NCBI GenBank assembly: GCA_011316305.1
Contig: SAUG01000168.1
Location: 1-64,000, forward strand
Length of the DNA stretch: 64,000 bases
Reading direction: 5' to 3'
Source: Rusavskia elegans
Lineage: Eukaryota > Ascomycota > Lecanoromycetes > Teloschistales > Teloschistaceae
Shown one piece after another: positions 39,724 to 52,886 of the stretch. The position numbers and the translations under genes are program-made. The stretch's first letter is position 1. Every line of letters begins with the position of its first letter. A model generated the notes under the pieces. The model did no database searches and was not told the DNA's origin. It saw only the letters and a list, made by a program, of their open reading frames with translations.

Positions 39724-41506
39724 CTAATTAAAAAAGTAACTAAAATAACTAAAAATAATTTTAAAGTAATAAAAAAATTACCTTATAAATATATAGTAAA
39801 AAGCTAGTTAACCTACTATAATAATACTTATTTTATCTATTTATCGAATAAAAAAAAATAGAATATTATTTTAAAAAACTAAAAAAAATATAAAAAATAA
39901 AGCTAATAATCGATTTTAAACTATATAAAACTAAAAAACCCTTTATAGTAGTATTTAAAGTTAAAATCGGAAGTTAATAGATAATAGCTTTTATAAATAG
40001 AAAGGAAAATAATAAAGTTATAAAAGGATTTTATAATAAAATTATAGGATATCTCTATAGACGAATAATAAAAAATAATAGGATCTTCGATATTAAAATT
40101 AAAATAAAATATAGATTAATCGGAATAATAAACTTTATTATAATCGAAAATTAAAAAAGTTATATTATTTTAAAAAACGAATAGAAAGAATCGATTTTAA
40201 AAAAACTAATAGAAAAAAATACTATTAGTAAAAAAATAAAACTATAAATAATATATCTTCTAGTCTATAAAAATCTTTTATATAAAAAAATAGACGTCGT
40301 TTCTATAATAAATTATAACGATATTAATAAATTAGATAAAAATTTTAAAAAAAGCGGAAAAGTTTAAAATATAAAAATCTAGAAAGAATACTACTATTTC
40401 TTTTAATAATTTACTAAAAAATATAATAAAAGTAAAGAAATAATTTAATAGCTTTAAATAAACTATATTAGAAAAATATATTAAGGTATAGTTAAAGCTA
40501 TAGATAAAATCGAATACTATAAAATAAACCAGATCGATTAAAATAAAGAAATACCGAATCTAGCGTTTAGTATATAATCTAGGAATAAAGAATTTAATTA
40601 GTACCTATCTTTATTATTATAGGATAAAATAGTTACTAAAAAATAAAATTTAGTAGAATTATCGGAGAAACTAGAAATAATTTATAATATAGATATATAA
40701 ATTAAATACGAAATCCGAAGTAAAAGAACTTTTAACTAGATTTTCTTTAGAATCCTATATTTTCTATAGATTAAAAAAAGTTAAAATTTCTTAGAATTTA
40801 ATCTAGATTATTAGAACTAAATCTAGATATTAATTTAATAGAAGCCTTTTATACGGCTAGTATAAAACTAATAGAAAAGTAAAATACAACCGGATTATTA
40901 AATTTATTAAACCGAGATAGTACGTATTATTTCTAAATAATAAAATTACTTTTATATTTATCTAAAGCGCGATAATAAATAATAAAATACTTCTATTTAC
41001 TAAAGAATCGGCGGAGGTCTGATTTCTAGGCTAAATATTTATTACGAATTTCCTTTTTAGAATTAAAAAAAAACTCGATATAATAATAAATTTTAAAATA
41101 TTTATTAAAAATATCTATAATATTAGAATAAAGTTTATTTTTTTTATTTTTAAAACGTTTTACTATAAAGGTTAGTAGAATTAAAAAAATAAAAAAAATA
41201 ATATATAAATAATATTAGATATTAGAAAATTATACGATTTCTAAATCCGAATATATTTATTATAAATATTACTACTAATCTCGATTTTATATTCTTTTAA
41301 AAGATTATAAATATATAGAAAATAAAGAAAAGGTATTATAATTCCTTTTAACTAAATATAATAAAAAGACTTTAGTCGATTTTTTCTTTAAAAATATATA
41401 ATAAAGATATTAGTAATGGAAGAAAAAAAAAATAATAATAATAATACCTTTTTTATATCCCGTAGACGGTTTTTAGACTAGGTAAAAAGTAATATAGAAA
41501 GAGCCG

Positions 41507-41917
41507 TATTATATCTACGACTTTATAGAGATTCTATAGAAAGATTAATTAGATAAACGAGCCTAATTATTTATAGCTATCTATAGCCGATATAGCCGTT
41601 CTTCTAGACGGAACTTTTAGTAGATAGTTATTTATCGGCTTTTATAGCTTTTTTTTATTATATATATCGCTTATTATTTCTATAGATAATTTCTTTTATT
41701 AGTCGTTAATATAATTATTAAATATATTTCTACTATTTTCTTTTTAATTACTTTATAATAAAGATACCTCGTAATATTATAACTATATTTCTACGGCTAT
41801 ATAGAATTAGTTATAATAATTTATACTAGAATTCCCTTACTATTTAGTAGTTCGGACTACGTCTACGGCTATAGTTAGGTTCGAGCGTAACGCCTTCTAA
41901 TATATAGGAACGTTACA
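41507..41917 (+). repeat. 3' LTR of element B
   Basis: Direct repeat of 38573-38982. It starts TATTATATCTACGAC, the RIP version of TGTTACGTCCGCGAC, and ends GAACGTTACA directly before the ATTAT duplication. Confidence 0.85.
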
Positions 41918-41922
41918 ATTAT

Positions 41923-43510
41923 ACGGAAATATCGAGTTTAATAATAAAAAAAATATTCTATAATACGTTCCGGATACTATTATATCGATATATTATATAA
42001 CGCTCGTCGAAATAATAGACGAATTTAAATAATATATTAAAGAGGGCTATACTAACGATAAACGATAGACTAAGATTATTATAATACTATAAATCTAGAA
42101 ACTAGATTTTAATATTAAAAATAATAAATATTATATACTAGATATTAATTTCCGAATATATAACGAACTTTTCTACTATATTTTTAGAAATAACCGAAAT
42201 CGATTCTATATTTCGAATAAATTTATAGGCGAAATTATTAGCGAAATTTATAACCGGTATTATTAAAGATATTACTATATATACGAAGAATTCTATCTAT
42301 CGATTTTTATTTATAATATATATAAAAAAATTAAAAAATATATAAAATACTATTAGTAATACTAGTTAAATTAAATAAAACGATATAGATCCTATAGCTT
42401 TTTCAATTTAATTTTTCCGAAAATACCGTTTTATATAATTATAATAGATTTCGTATTCGCGTTATCTATAAAATTTTCTAATATAAATTATATATTAACG
42501 ATTAAATATAAATATATTAAAAATTATATATAAATATTCTAAAAAGGTTTTATTAATTTCTAGCTAGATTTTTTACTCCGTAGTTAATTAAACGAACCTC
42601 GTTATTATAGCTTTATTCGAATAAAACTAGAAAATTCTATTAGCTATTATTAGTAATAGAAATTATAAATTTATATTATTTTTCTAATACCAAATTTTTT
42701 AGAAATTAGAAATAAAAATCCTAGTATCTATAACGTATTATCTATAAATTGATAGATAATCGGAATATATTAATTAAATAATAAAAATTAGTTTCCGTTT
42801 CTAGTTTACGGAATATTCGGATAAAGATTAGATAAAAGCTATTCTATTTCTATAGTTCGCGTTTAATAATATAACCAGTTTTACTACTAATACAGCCTCT
42901 AACGAACTAGTACTAGATTTTCGATCTAAAGATACGGTTAATATTTTATCGGACCTACTATTAAAAGATATAAAACGTCTAAAATCTATTAAATATATAG
43001 AAATAGAAGATATAATAATCTTTAGTACCGCTTTTTCTAAAGTCCGGTATAATAACCTATATAAGGCTAGATTTTTTAAACCAAATAATAAAGTTTTTCT
43101 AAAATTTTATTACGGATATACGCTATTAGATATTACTAATCGAAAATTTTTATATTAATAAACTAGTCCGTTTAAAGTAATTTATAAAATCGGGTACCTC
43201 GTATATAAATTAGAACTTTCTACTACTATAAAAATCTATTCTATTATTTCTATAATCTAATTAAAACTAACGTCTATCGATAATAATTCTTTTAATCGGC
43301 TTCCGGTTAATAATAAACTTCCTGCCGTTAAAATAGAATTTCCGGAGGAAGATTCTAACTAATTCGAAATAGAACGAATTATAAATCGGTAAAAAATACG
43401 CTAGCGCTTCTAGTATCTAATTAAATAAAAAGACTATAGACTATAATATAATAGTTGATATAGACTATAAAATTTAATATACTATATAGATTTTATTAAT
43501 AAATATAATA
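41923..43510 (+). pseudogene. Host gypsy integrase and C-terminal chromodomain relic
   Basis: Integrase-type residues are recognisable after the element B insertion: a RYYYIYEEF zinc-binding-like stretch near 42255-42300 and the catalytic-core start PFYIIIIDFVFAL near 42425-42465. Near 43160-43260 there is a tail motif PFKVIYKIG...YSIISII. The segment FEIERIINR...YLIK-KDY...EYNS-like residues at about 43365-43460 is the integrase-terminal chromodomain of chromoviruses. Stops and RIP changes are frequent. Confidence 0.7.
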
Positions 43511-43514
43511 AATA

Positions 43515-44213
43515 TTTTCTCCTATTATCTAGATTTCGTTATTAATAATGATCTAATTATATCCTAGCAGTATTATAATAATCGGAACTTTAAATATCTA
43601 TATCGCTAATAGATTTTCTATATCGTTTCGGACTAAAATTAAAGTATTTATAAATTATTATATCTCGCCGGCGTTTTATATATTCGATTTGATATAATTA
43701 TATTTCTTTTTATATTTAGCAAAGTATTACTACTATCTATTAAATTCTAATTTAAAGATTTTATTACTAGATACTATAGTATAATAGTAGTATATATCGG
43801 GAATAATCGCTTTTTTATATTTAAATATATAATCTAGTAGATCTAAATTCGATTTCTAGTAGCGCTATTTTCTTTTTAACCTTTTAACGCCTTTATTTTT
43901 AATATTTTTAAAGTTTTTAAACGTTTAATATAAGCGTATCGAAAGCGATACTATTTTTTCGTTTTATAATATTTATTATAAACTATTTAAACTATCTAGA
44001 GCTTTTATAAAATCTAGTAGATATAGAGGTACTGGCCGATAGTATCGGCTAACTAATACGCTGATTTAGCCCCGTTAACCGCGGTTTATTAGCTCTGTAA
44101 GATTCGTTGCCTAATTAGATCTAGCGTTCAGCCTTATTCGTTTATTTATAGATAAACTTTCCACTTATATAAAAAGATAAAGCTATTATTATTATCAAAA
44201 ATCGATCTATAAT
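43515..44213 (+). repeat. 3' LTR of the host gypsy element (approximate ends)
   Basis: Direct repeat of 29148-29788. The shared words GTACTGGCCGATAGTA, CCGCGGTTTATTAGCTCT and GATCTAGCGTTCAGC lie in the same order. It ends ATCGATCTATAAT, directly before ACGTG. The left limit is estimated from a CCTATTAT match only. Confidence 0.65.
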
Positions 44214-44218
44214 ACGTG

Positions 44219-44694
44219 CAGTTTAGTAGTAATTAGCTGCTAGGTGGGGGAACTTGTAGTGTAGGACGGAATACTACCGCGCCTTGAAAATCTAATACCG
44301 TTAAAACTGACTGATACTATTATTTAGTTGTAATCTTTACTATTATATATCGTATTTCCTTCGCCAGCGTTTTTAACGGTTGAGTAGAAAATTATAGTAC
44401 TAGTACCGTAGTATCACGGTGTGTGCATTCGGGGTTACGCCCCTAAGGTAATCAGTGTTGTTCCCCAAGGGGTTAGACCCGGAACTTAACAATGACGATT
44501 GGTACTCTACCTTAGGTACCTTGGCTGTCCCTCCGATAAAACCCCACCAACTTTCTTACCACCTTCCTACCTCAACAACTTCTCAAGCTACAATTGACCC
44601 AACTCCAGAATTGGTAATACATAACATCTAGGCACAGGTCAGTTCCAGACTTCAACTAGTTGCACTGCTTCACTAACTCATCTAGTTGATCAAT
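44219..44694 (+). promoter_or_regulatory. GAPDH promoter next to the repeat block
   Basis: A 476-bp stretch between the transposon nest and the GAPDH start, with ordinary composition from its first bases. It includes GGTACTCTACCTTAGGTACC (44501-44520), another of the ACCTTAGGTA words of this window. From about 44560 to 44690 there is a pyrimidine-rich leader of the kind found before highly expressed fungal glycolytic genes. No gene is seen. Confidence 0.5.
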
Positions 44695-46083
<1,389 letters not shown>

Positions 46084-46942
46084 GACTTATGATGAAATGT
46101 ACGGCGACCTAGCTGTTGGGAATGTTCTCAAGACGAATAGATAGTTGAACATTGGTATTTTACGATCTCCCCGCGATAGTACAGACATCAGGCAGAGAAA
46201 AAGTAGTATTATCAGTCCTAAGCAAAATCAATCTCGATATGGGATGTTTCTTACACGTCAATGAAGTCTATCATGATTTCCTGCTTGTCAGACGCACGCC
46301 AATTTTGCTTGACAGTGTCGTAGGGTCCTCGAAGTTGCACATGTTATATGTTATCACACTGTGATCGACTGAACCTCTTGGAGGTTCTTGAAATATGAAG
46401 CGGATACTTGAATCCAGGTGGTTGTTTGCTATAGGGACAAGAATGTATCCCAACACGTAAACGCGCGCCAATTATATAATATAATTGAAGCTCATCGTGA
46501 TTGGATGCTGACTTAGTATGAGGAGAGGATATGTAACTATTGAATGTTGCACCGCCTTCTTACAGTAAATAGGACTAGCACTCACTGTCTGCTAATAGAA
46601 GCTTTCTATCAAATGCAGTGACATCTATTCAAATCGAATGACGGGAAAGTTTTGATTACGCGCAACAAGCGTTGCGATTCAGCCAGTACCTACCTGTTGA
46701 GTATCAAATTCGGGTTCGTCATAGACCTAGCTGACTTACGAAGGATTGAGCTATAAACATTTGTGGGTCTGACTATTGTAGTGCCTGCTTGACTCGTTGA
46801 ATTATCCAAGTTGATCCAAGGGAAAATTGTGATAATGGCCTTGCAAGAATACAGTTGAGTGGCTCAGATCAAATTTCCAAATCCATGTGTCGTATATCCT
46901 GTCTTTAAACTTTAGACAACGGCAAGCCAAACAATCAAGATC
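46084..46942. other. Intergenic region between GAPDH and HDA1
   Basis: An 859-bp stretch holding the GAPDH terminator and the HDA1 promoter. Short frames (66-70 codons) have no support. A TATATAATATAATT run lies near 46470-46490. Nothing else is seen. Confidence 0.5.
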
Positions 46943-49900
46943 ATGGATAAGTCAGACTTCCAGAAAACCGCTTGGGACACTCATTATGAGACGTTCGGTT
47001 CAGGAGCTCGACCTCCGACTGCGGAGTTGGACAAGTCTGCCACCAATGCAGTATTTGTTTCGTCACAGAGACCTGAACCGAATGGCTCTACTATTGATGG
47101 GCGTAGTCTTGCCGCGCCCACCATTCAGGTGCGCCCACAATCTCAACAGAAGGAACGACCCAGACAATTCTTGCCCGATAACGCCCATGGAGTAGGACCC
47201 TACGAGATAGGGCAACCAATAGCGAAACGAAACCTCGACATGGACAATCAAATGGAGTCTGCGGCCGCTCCAGTCTCACCTTCAGAAGACGAGCTGCTTG
47301 AGGGAGAAGTTGCATGGACAGTGCCCATCGCCCATCCGAAATTACTGGCGACCGGCCTATGCTACGATATCCGTATGCGGTATCATAGCGAGTTGGACCC
47401 ACCAAAACAGAGACTGGATTTCCACCCGGAAGACCCACGAAGAATCTATCACATATATCGAGCGTTGTGTCAAGCTGGCCTCTACAAAGATCCTCAGTTC
47501 AATGTACCAACGATTGAGAGACCGCTAGAGCGTATCCAGGCGCGTAATGCTACAGCATCAGAGATATGCCTCGTTCATACTGCGAATCATTACAATTTCG
47601 TGGCGAGTACCGCCGGTAACATTTCTAGTGGAGGTTGTAAGCATGGATTCCGCTGATATCGAGCTAGCTATGACCAATGAAAGTCTCATACACCTGGAGA
47701 GGATGCACGATTCCATTTACTTCAACCCATTGACTTTTTCGTCCGCTCTGCTATCCGCTGGAGGTGCCATTGAGACTTGCAAAGCAGTGGTTAGCGGCAG
47801 AGTCAAGAATGCTATTGCAGTCATCCGGCCTCCAGGCCATCATGCCGAGTGCAACCGCCCAATGGGCTTCTGTTTGTTCGACAATGTCTCTATTGCAGCC
47901 AAAGTCTGCCAGGCTGATTATCCCGAGGCGTGTCGGAAAGTCCTGATCCTTGACTGGTAATTAATGTGGCTTTCATCTGACCAGAGGCACTGACGTGACT
48001 GTCTCCACAGGGATGTACATCATGGTCAGTTTTCGTGTGGTCTCGCAAGTGCAAAAGACTCAAGCTCTTAGGCAACGGTATCCAACAGGCCTTCGAGCAA
48101 GACCCCAATGTGCTTTACATTTCAATCCACGTTCACGACGATGGCAATTTCTATCCACTGGGCCCCTACGGAGACCACATGCACTGCGGAGCTGCTGCCG
48201 GCCTTGGAAAGTAAGAACCCTCGACGTCCGTCAGAATTACCATTAACGTCGGATAGAAACATCAATATACCCTGGCCCACTAAAGGAATGGGTGATTCTG
48301 ACTATCTCTATGCTTTCCAGCAAGTGGTCATGCCTGTCGCATATGATTTCAACCCAGACATGGTGATTAGTGAGTGCTAACCCCCCTGCAGTGATACGGC
48401 GCTAACAGAAGCGAGTCGCCGCTGGCTTCGATGCTGCCGTTGGTGATCAACTTGGTGGCTGTTTCGTCACTCCTACGTGTTATGCGCATATGGCCCATAT
48501 GCTCATGTCCTTGGCCAACGGCAAGCTTGTCGTCTGTCTTGAGGTAAGTTGCGGGGGCAAACGCCGGGAAACGCTACGGTTGCTTATCGTCGGGCAGGGA
48601 GGGTATAACCTGGATTCCATTTCCAAATCAGCCTTGGCCGTAACTCGAACGCTGCTAGGCGAGCCTCCTGATCGGATCGAAAAAACGAGGCCGACCAAAT
48701 CCGGAGCTGCTACCGTTGACATGGTTCGAGTCTACCAACGCCGCTTTTGGCCTTGTCTTGCTTCAGACTCCAAGACCAGCACCAAAGGTGGGTCATGGAA
48801 TCTTTGATTGTTTCGCTTTCCTACTCAAGAGTGTTCAGAGGGAACAATGCACGGTAAAGTCGGGCTTCGTGTGGAGGGCAAGTGAACCATCGACGGAGAC
48901 ATGAGGCGGCGACTTACATGTACTAGATGCCTTGCGGGCATACCAAAAGCAACAGCTCTGCGATGAATTTGACATGATGGAGCTCTCGGTATTCCGGGAA
49001 AGGATCTCAAAGTCATTCAAGCACCAAGTACTGGCAACGTAAGCATTCGGTCCAGCTGGCGACGAAGGAGCGACTGACATCGACTAGGATCAACTATGCA
49101 GATGCAGTCCCCTTAATTATTTTCTTCCACGACCCGTGAGTATCACGTAACGCCTTGCATCTATCTATTTAAGCTTCGGACTTACGAGAGCAAAGTTACC
49201 ATCACCAGACCGGCCAGGATCCGACCGTCGGGCGCCTGACCGATGCAGAGTTGGTAAGTTATATCGATACAGCAGTGCTCGCTCTTGAAGACTCAATGAC
49301 TTGACATTCGGCAGTATGATACTTTGACTTGGTACCGCGAGTGGGCCATCAAGGCGGGTTTCGCCATCATCGATGTCAACTTTCCTAACCACATTGCCAA
49401 TGCTGATGTAACGTCCTCTGGCCCTGGCAATCTCTTCCTCGCCTTGCTCACGCTGTGAAGGATATCGATGAGTTGAATTATGAGAAGGACTACGAACATG
49501 CCAAGCGCATCGCTGAACGAAACGAGTTGGCAATTTACCTGTGGGAGAACTACATTGAGTAAGCACGTGTCCTCGATGATTTCGTCTTGGGCTCATAGTC
49601 TGTCCAGACTTAACGATTCAACGGCAATCTTCTTCATGGGCGTCGGCTCTCCAGCAAGGGAAATTGTGCATATATTGAACAATCGCGGTATGTCTGTCAC
49701 AAGTCCCTCTCCTCTCCCCATCTTCAGGACCTTTTCTACTTTCTATCTGTCTGTGCGGTGTTTGCGGACATTCGTCCGCCCTTCACGGTGGTCGGGTTAC
49801 TGTTGCTACCACCATCCCATCACATCCCGTCCTTGCTTCTCCAGTCTTCACCATCCCGTCGTCGCATCTTGACATCACAACTAACATTCACACCCGCAGA

Positions 49901-50201
49901 AACATTCTTCCAACGTATAAGCGGTATCATTCTCTTCCTCGACTCATCCGCCCCTCTCCCATCCGTCTCTGATCAAAACACCTACTATCTCTCCAAATGG
50001 TTCAAGAAGAATTCCCTGGTCTTCGTCAGTGGGGATCATCCCATCTGGACCGATAACGGAGGCACCAAGAAGCCGGGTAAGAGGTTCGGGGCCGTGAGGA
50101 AGAGTGAGGTCGAGGGTGGGGTGAATGATATGCTGGAAAAGCATAGAGAGGAGATGGTGGAGTTTGTGGGAGCGAGGATGGGGAATGGTAGGGGGAGATG
50201 A
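46943..50201 (+). CDS. hda1: Class II histone deacetylase, HDA1 type with Arb2-like tail
   Basis: Fourteen exons encode 778 aa: 46943-47615, 47668-47956, 48011-48024 (14 nt), 48072-48210, 48257-48369, 48416-48543, 48598-48787, 48927-49038, 49088-49135, 49196-49253, 49315-49407, 49461-49558, 49608-49687 and 49900-50201. All phases close. The deacetylase domain (about 135-510) has RPPGHHAE (His282/His283), [16 protein letters not shown] with zinc ligands Asp322 and His324, [10 protein letters not shown] with the third ligand, and CLEGGYNL rebuilt across a splice. The C-terminal 230 residues ([40 protein letters not shown]) match the Arb2 domain of fungal Hda1. It removes acetyl groups from histones in the nucleus. 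The 141-nt intron at 48788-48926 is the least certain and might hide another exon. Confidence 0.95.
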
Positions 50202-50785
50202 CGATGACGGGAAGTGAGATACAAGGAGGGGCGGTTTCTGAGGGTGGCATGTCTGGTGCGGAGGAGATACCCGCTCTCCCATTCCCCTCTTATTTTGAGC
50301 ATCCAGCGGGCAATGGTCTAAATTCTCATTTGGATTAGCTACGGCGTCGAGCCTGGATGGATTGACACGTTCCAGCGGAGAATGGCCCGCTGCTAGCTCG
50401 CATCCAGTATACCTGGAAACCGACACGGAGGTAGACTTGATCGTCAGTCTTTTTCTACCTGTACCATGAGGCTTTGAATATCGTCTCGTCCGAAGAACTC
50501 ACACATGCTGCAAAAATTGGTGTCACCGTGCTCACTGTGCTCGATATCGACTTTCAAGAGATGCGCCTCGGGGAGCATCGTCGGGCATGAAGGATAATAT
50601 CACATTCCGGCCAAGTGAATTGCGGTATAAGGGTGTAGAACGTAGAAGCCCAATCAACGAAGATCTGATAACTGAAAGCGTGAGGTGCCCAGACCAAGAT
50701 ACTTTGAGATATTGCAAATCTCTCAGACGGATGGGAAATGCGCATGTTGGATCTTCCTACAGCACAGATCTATCCCTCAATCACC
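50202..50785. other. Convergent 3' intergenic region
   Basis: A 584-bp gap between the end of HDA1 (plus) and the end of the F-box gene (minus). The overlapping short frames in it look like shadows. It should hold both transcript ends. Confidence 0.5.
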
Positions 50786-51860
50786 TCATTCAAGAACAAG
50801 ATCACCCCATCCACCAACCTCCTCCTCCCCTCGCTCTGAAATCACAAATCTCACCGTCTCCCCCAATGTTTCGCCGTTGTTGTCGAACCAATCGCCCAAG
50901 CTCGCAACGAAAGCTTTCACAGCCGCTTTGTTATTTTCCATTGTCATCCCGTCCAACATGGGAAGCAACCCCTTGCCATTGACCACGAACTCATACAACT
51001 CCATCATTTGGCCCGGATGTATTTTGAGCATGTCCTCGACGACGTAGTAATGTTCCACATCACCACCCCATCCTTCCCAAACCTCGGTGTATTGTGCCGT
51101 GCGCATATATTTGTCGTTATCGTAGCGGAGAGACCTTTGTCCCGATGGATGGAAGAGACTGATGAGTGGCATTTCGCCGTACCTCTCTTTATGACGGTGG
51201 ATGACAGTTCCATCACTCGGACAGACGAAGAGCTCCAACACAGCCCTCATCATGGACTGAAAATCTAACAATTCGCCAAGCTCGCGCGTTGTCCACGCGC
51301 GTAGTAAAGCCGCTCGCGATCGTATCACGGGTGGCTGTAGTCTGGTATACCGTCCGAAATTGGCAGTGTGGAAGGCAAGATCGTACAGCCAGATCCTATA
51401 GCAAGCGCGGCGGACACGGTATCGTTCATGTTCACTGAGGAGCCGACGGGAGGCACAGTCTTGTTCGGTGCCGCGCCAGTAGGTGAATGGGTAGAGGTCC
51501 GCCCAGGTATTGGCGACTTGTCCCACATAGAGGAGTTGCTTGAGGAGAGGAAGAGACTGCGGAGGGCTGGGGCGAGGGATATGGGGGAGTTGCGAGGGGT
51601 AGTGGGTTACGACGGCAATGGCGGAAGGAAGGGGGCCGAATTGGCGTTCGGCGGCGTTGAAGAGGATGGGGAGACGTTGCTGCGAGGTATGTTAGAGAGA
51701 ACAGTCGGATGTTCGTGTGGAAATGGTGACTGACCGCTGGGCGGGAGAGCAGACTGTGAAGACGATGAGAAGTCAGGGATAGAGAAAGGACGTCTTGCAC
51801 GGAGGATATCGAATGTAGGATCTGAAGGAGCGTTTCATTGGGTAGGGATTGTAGCAACAT
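50786..51860 (-). CDS. F-box protein
   Basis: Two exons (51860-51735 and 51679-50786), joined by a 55-nt phase-0 intron, encode 339 aa. The first 45 residues are an F-box (LLQSLPNETLLQILHSISSV, then VLSLSLTSHRLHSLL), the Skp1-binding motif of SCF ubiquitin ligases. The rest has no recognised repeats. It includes TWADLYPFTYWRGTEQD and an acidic end, and resembles the many fungal F-box proteins with unassigned substrate regions. The start MLLQSLPNETL places the F-box at the very N-terminus as usual; an upstream in-frame ATG at 51944 would add a basic Pro-rich leader. The substrate is unknown. Confidence 0.85.
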
Positions 51861-52886
51861 CTTGCAAATAATTCTGTTTTTTTTTTGTTTGGGGGGGGGG
51901 GTTCCCTTTCTTGTGTTCTTTCCGTATGGCTGAGGTGTACTCAAGGGTGAGGTAGTCTATCTGACAATTTCTTCCGATTCGAAATGAAATATCTCGTTCA
52001 GTCGGACCAGCTCAGGGCGACTGGACGAAAACCCTGACGAGCGACGCTTTCCAAGGACAGGATACAACGCCGGATAAACGATTCGAGGGGGATCAGCTAA
52101 TCCAGACCCCGGCTTTGGGGCTATAATAGAGAAGGTGAGACACATCTTGCGATGGCCTCGTGGTATCTTCAACTGAAGATGAGATTTCCGTGTCAGTCAA
52201 AGGCGCCCATGAAAGGCACAAGGTTCTGTGTGGATCTTCCATGATGAGGAGAGACAGAAGCAAGAAAGTGCAAAGGGGGAGTTTAGTAGGTTGAGTCACG
52301 TAAGGTAGTTAAAAGCTTCCGAACTCACTAGGCCTGGAATTGGAAATTGAGCGGCCGCGGCAATTTTAGAAGCGCGTGAAGATGCAACTACTCCTATATT
52401 TATGCAACAGACCGGAACGTAACCAGTGAGCTGGAGGAACATTTACGAGCACCAACAAGACCAGTAGTAATTATGTGATTGACTCGCACTCGAAAAGCTT
52501 GAGGGCTACTCAACATGCCTGTGTTGATAATCCTCCTGCCCAATCGATTGCAACGGTGCGGACGATGGACTCTTCGAGCAACCCTCTTTGCCTTTCATGT
52601 TAGACAGTTTGGACGTTTCCACCTTGTCAAGGTCCAATTCAGTCATTGGACAATACTAGGGGTCATAGGATTATCGATGAAGACGAGCCGGCTGAAAGTA
52701 AGTAGGGTCGAGGATATTTACACTTGTTTGACCTGGGTGTGATGAGGAACATGACTTGAAAGGTAATGATAAAAAGAACGTCTCAAGAAACACTTGGAGC
52801 GAATTTGCTTGACCAGTCTTCTGGCAGGTCATTCATTTGGCGTGTCAATCGCGCTGCTGCATGCCGCGTGAAGGGACAGTGCCTAT
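51861..52886. other. Intergenic region with homopolymer tracts
   Basis: A 1026-bp gap between the F-box gene start and the acid phosphatase gene end. Just upstream of the F-box start, around 51876-51901, a poly-T run is followed by a G run of about 12-13 nt, a slippage-prone stretch. Two minus-strand frames of about 70 codons (52299-52093 and 52172-51957) and one plus-strand frame of 75 codons could not be built into a convincing gene. Confidence 0.45.

Larger units (their letters stand above)
38573..41917 (+). mobile_element. LTR element copy B (3345 bp), nested
   Basis: LTRs at 38573-38982 and 41507-41917 enclose about 2.5 kb collinear with element A. The ends are the best preserved of the family: TGTTACGTCC at the left and GAACGTTACA at the right, a TG...CA structure with an 8-bp inverted terminus. 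The target duplication ATTAT is perfect (38568-38572 and 41918-41922). The internal region again has the destroyed zinc knuckle (39681-39723) and no recognisable reverse transcriptase or integrase. It separates the host RNase H and integrase relics. Confidence 0.88.
29148..44213 (+). mobile_element. RIP-killed Ty3/gypsy chromovirus with four nested insertions
   Basis: The whole 15,066-bp AT-rich block is one host retrotransposon interrupted four times. Removing the two 3.34-kb LTR elements, the two TIR elements and their target duplications leaves about 7.1 kb, the normal size of a gypsy element. Direct repeats of about 640-700 bp close both ends. Between them gag-like, reverse transcriptase, RNase H, integrase and C-terminal chromodomain relics follow in gypsy order on the plus strand. 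ACGTG flanks the block on both sides (29143-29147, 44214-44218) as the likely target duplication. CpA/TpG are very rare throughout while CpG and CpT remain, the signature of RIP. No frame is intact. Confidence 0.88.

Noticed and set aside
32983..41917. CRISPR-like or satellite interpretation of the four repeated 410-bp units
   Set aside because: They occur as two LTR pairs with target-site duplications and a shared interior, which is retrotransposon structure.
46271..46471. 66-codon minus-strand frame downstream of GAPDH
   Set aside because: No motif, no splice-supported extension, and it lies where the GAPDH 3' UTR is expected.
47616..47667. Alternative 13-29 nt introns in HDA1 ending at TTCTAG or TGTAAG
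   Set aside because: Too short to splice or out of frame. The 52-nt intron ending at GAGCTAG restores the conserved sequence and closes the phase.
49688..49899. Possible extra exon in the pyrimidine-rich 212-nt stretch of HDA1
   Set aside because: Joining 49687 to 49900 keeps phase and the Arb2-like sequence. The stretch reads as an intron with a long polypyrimidine run.
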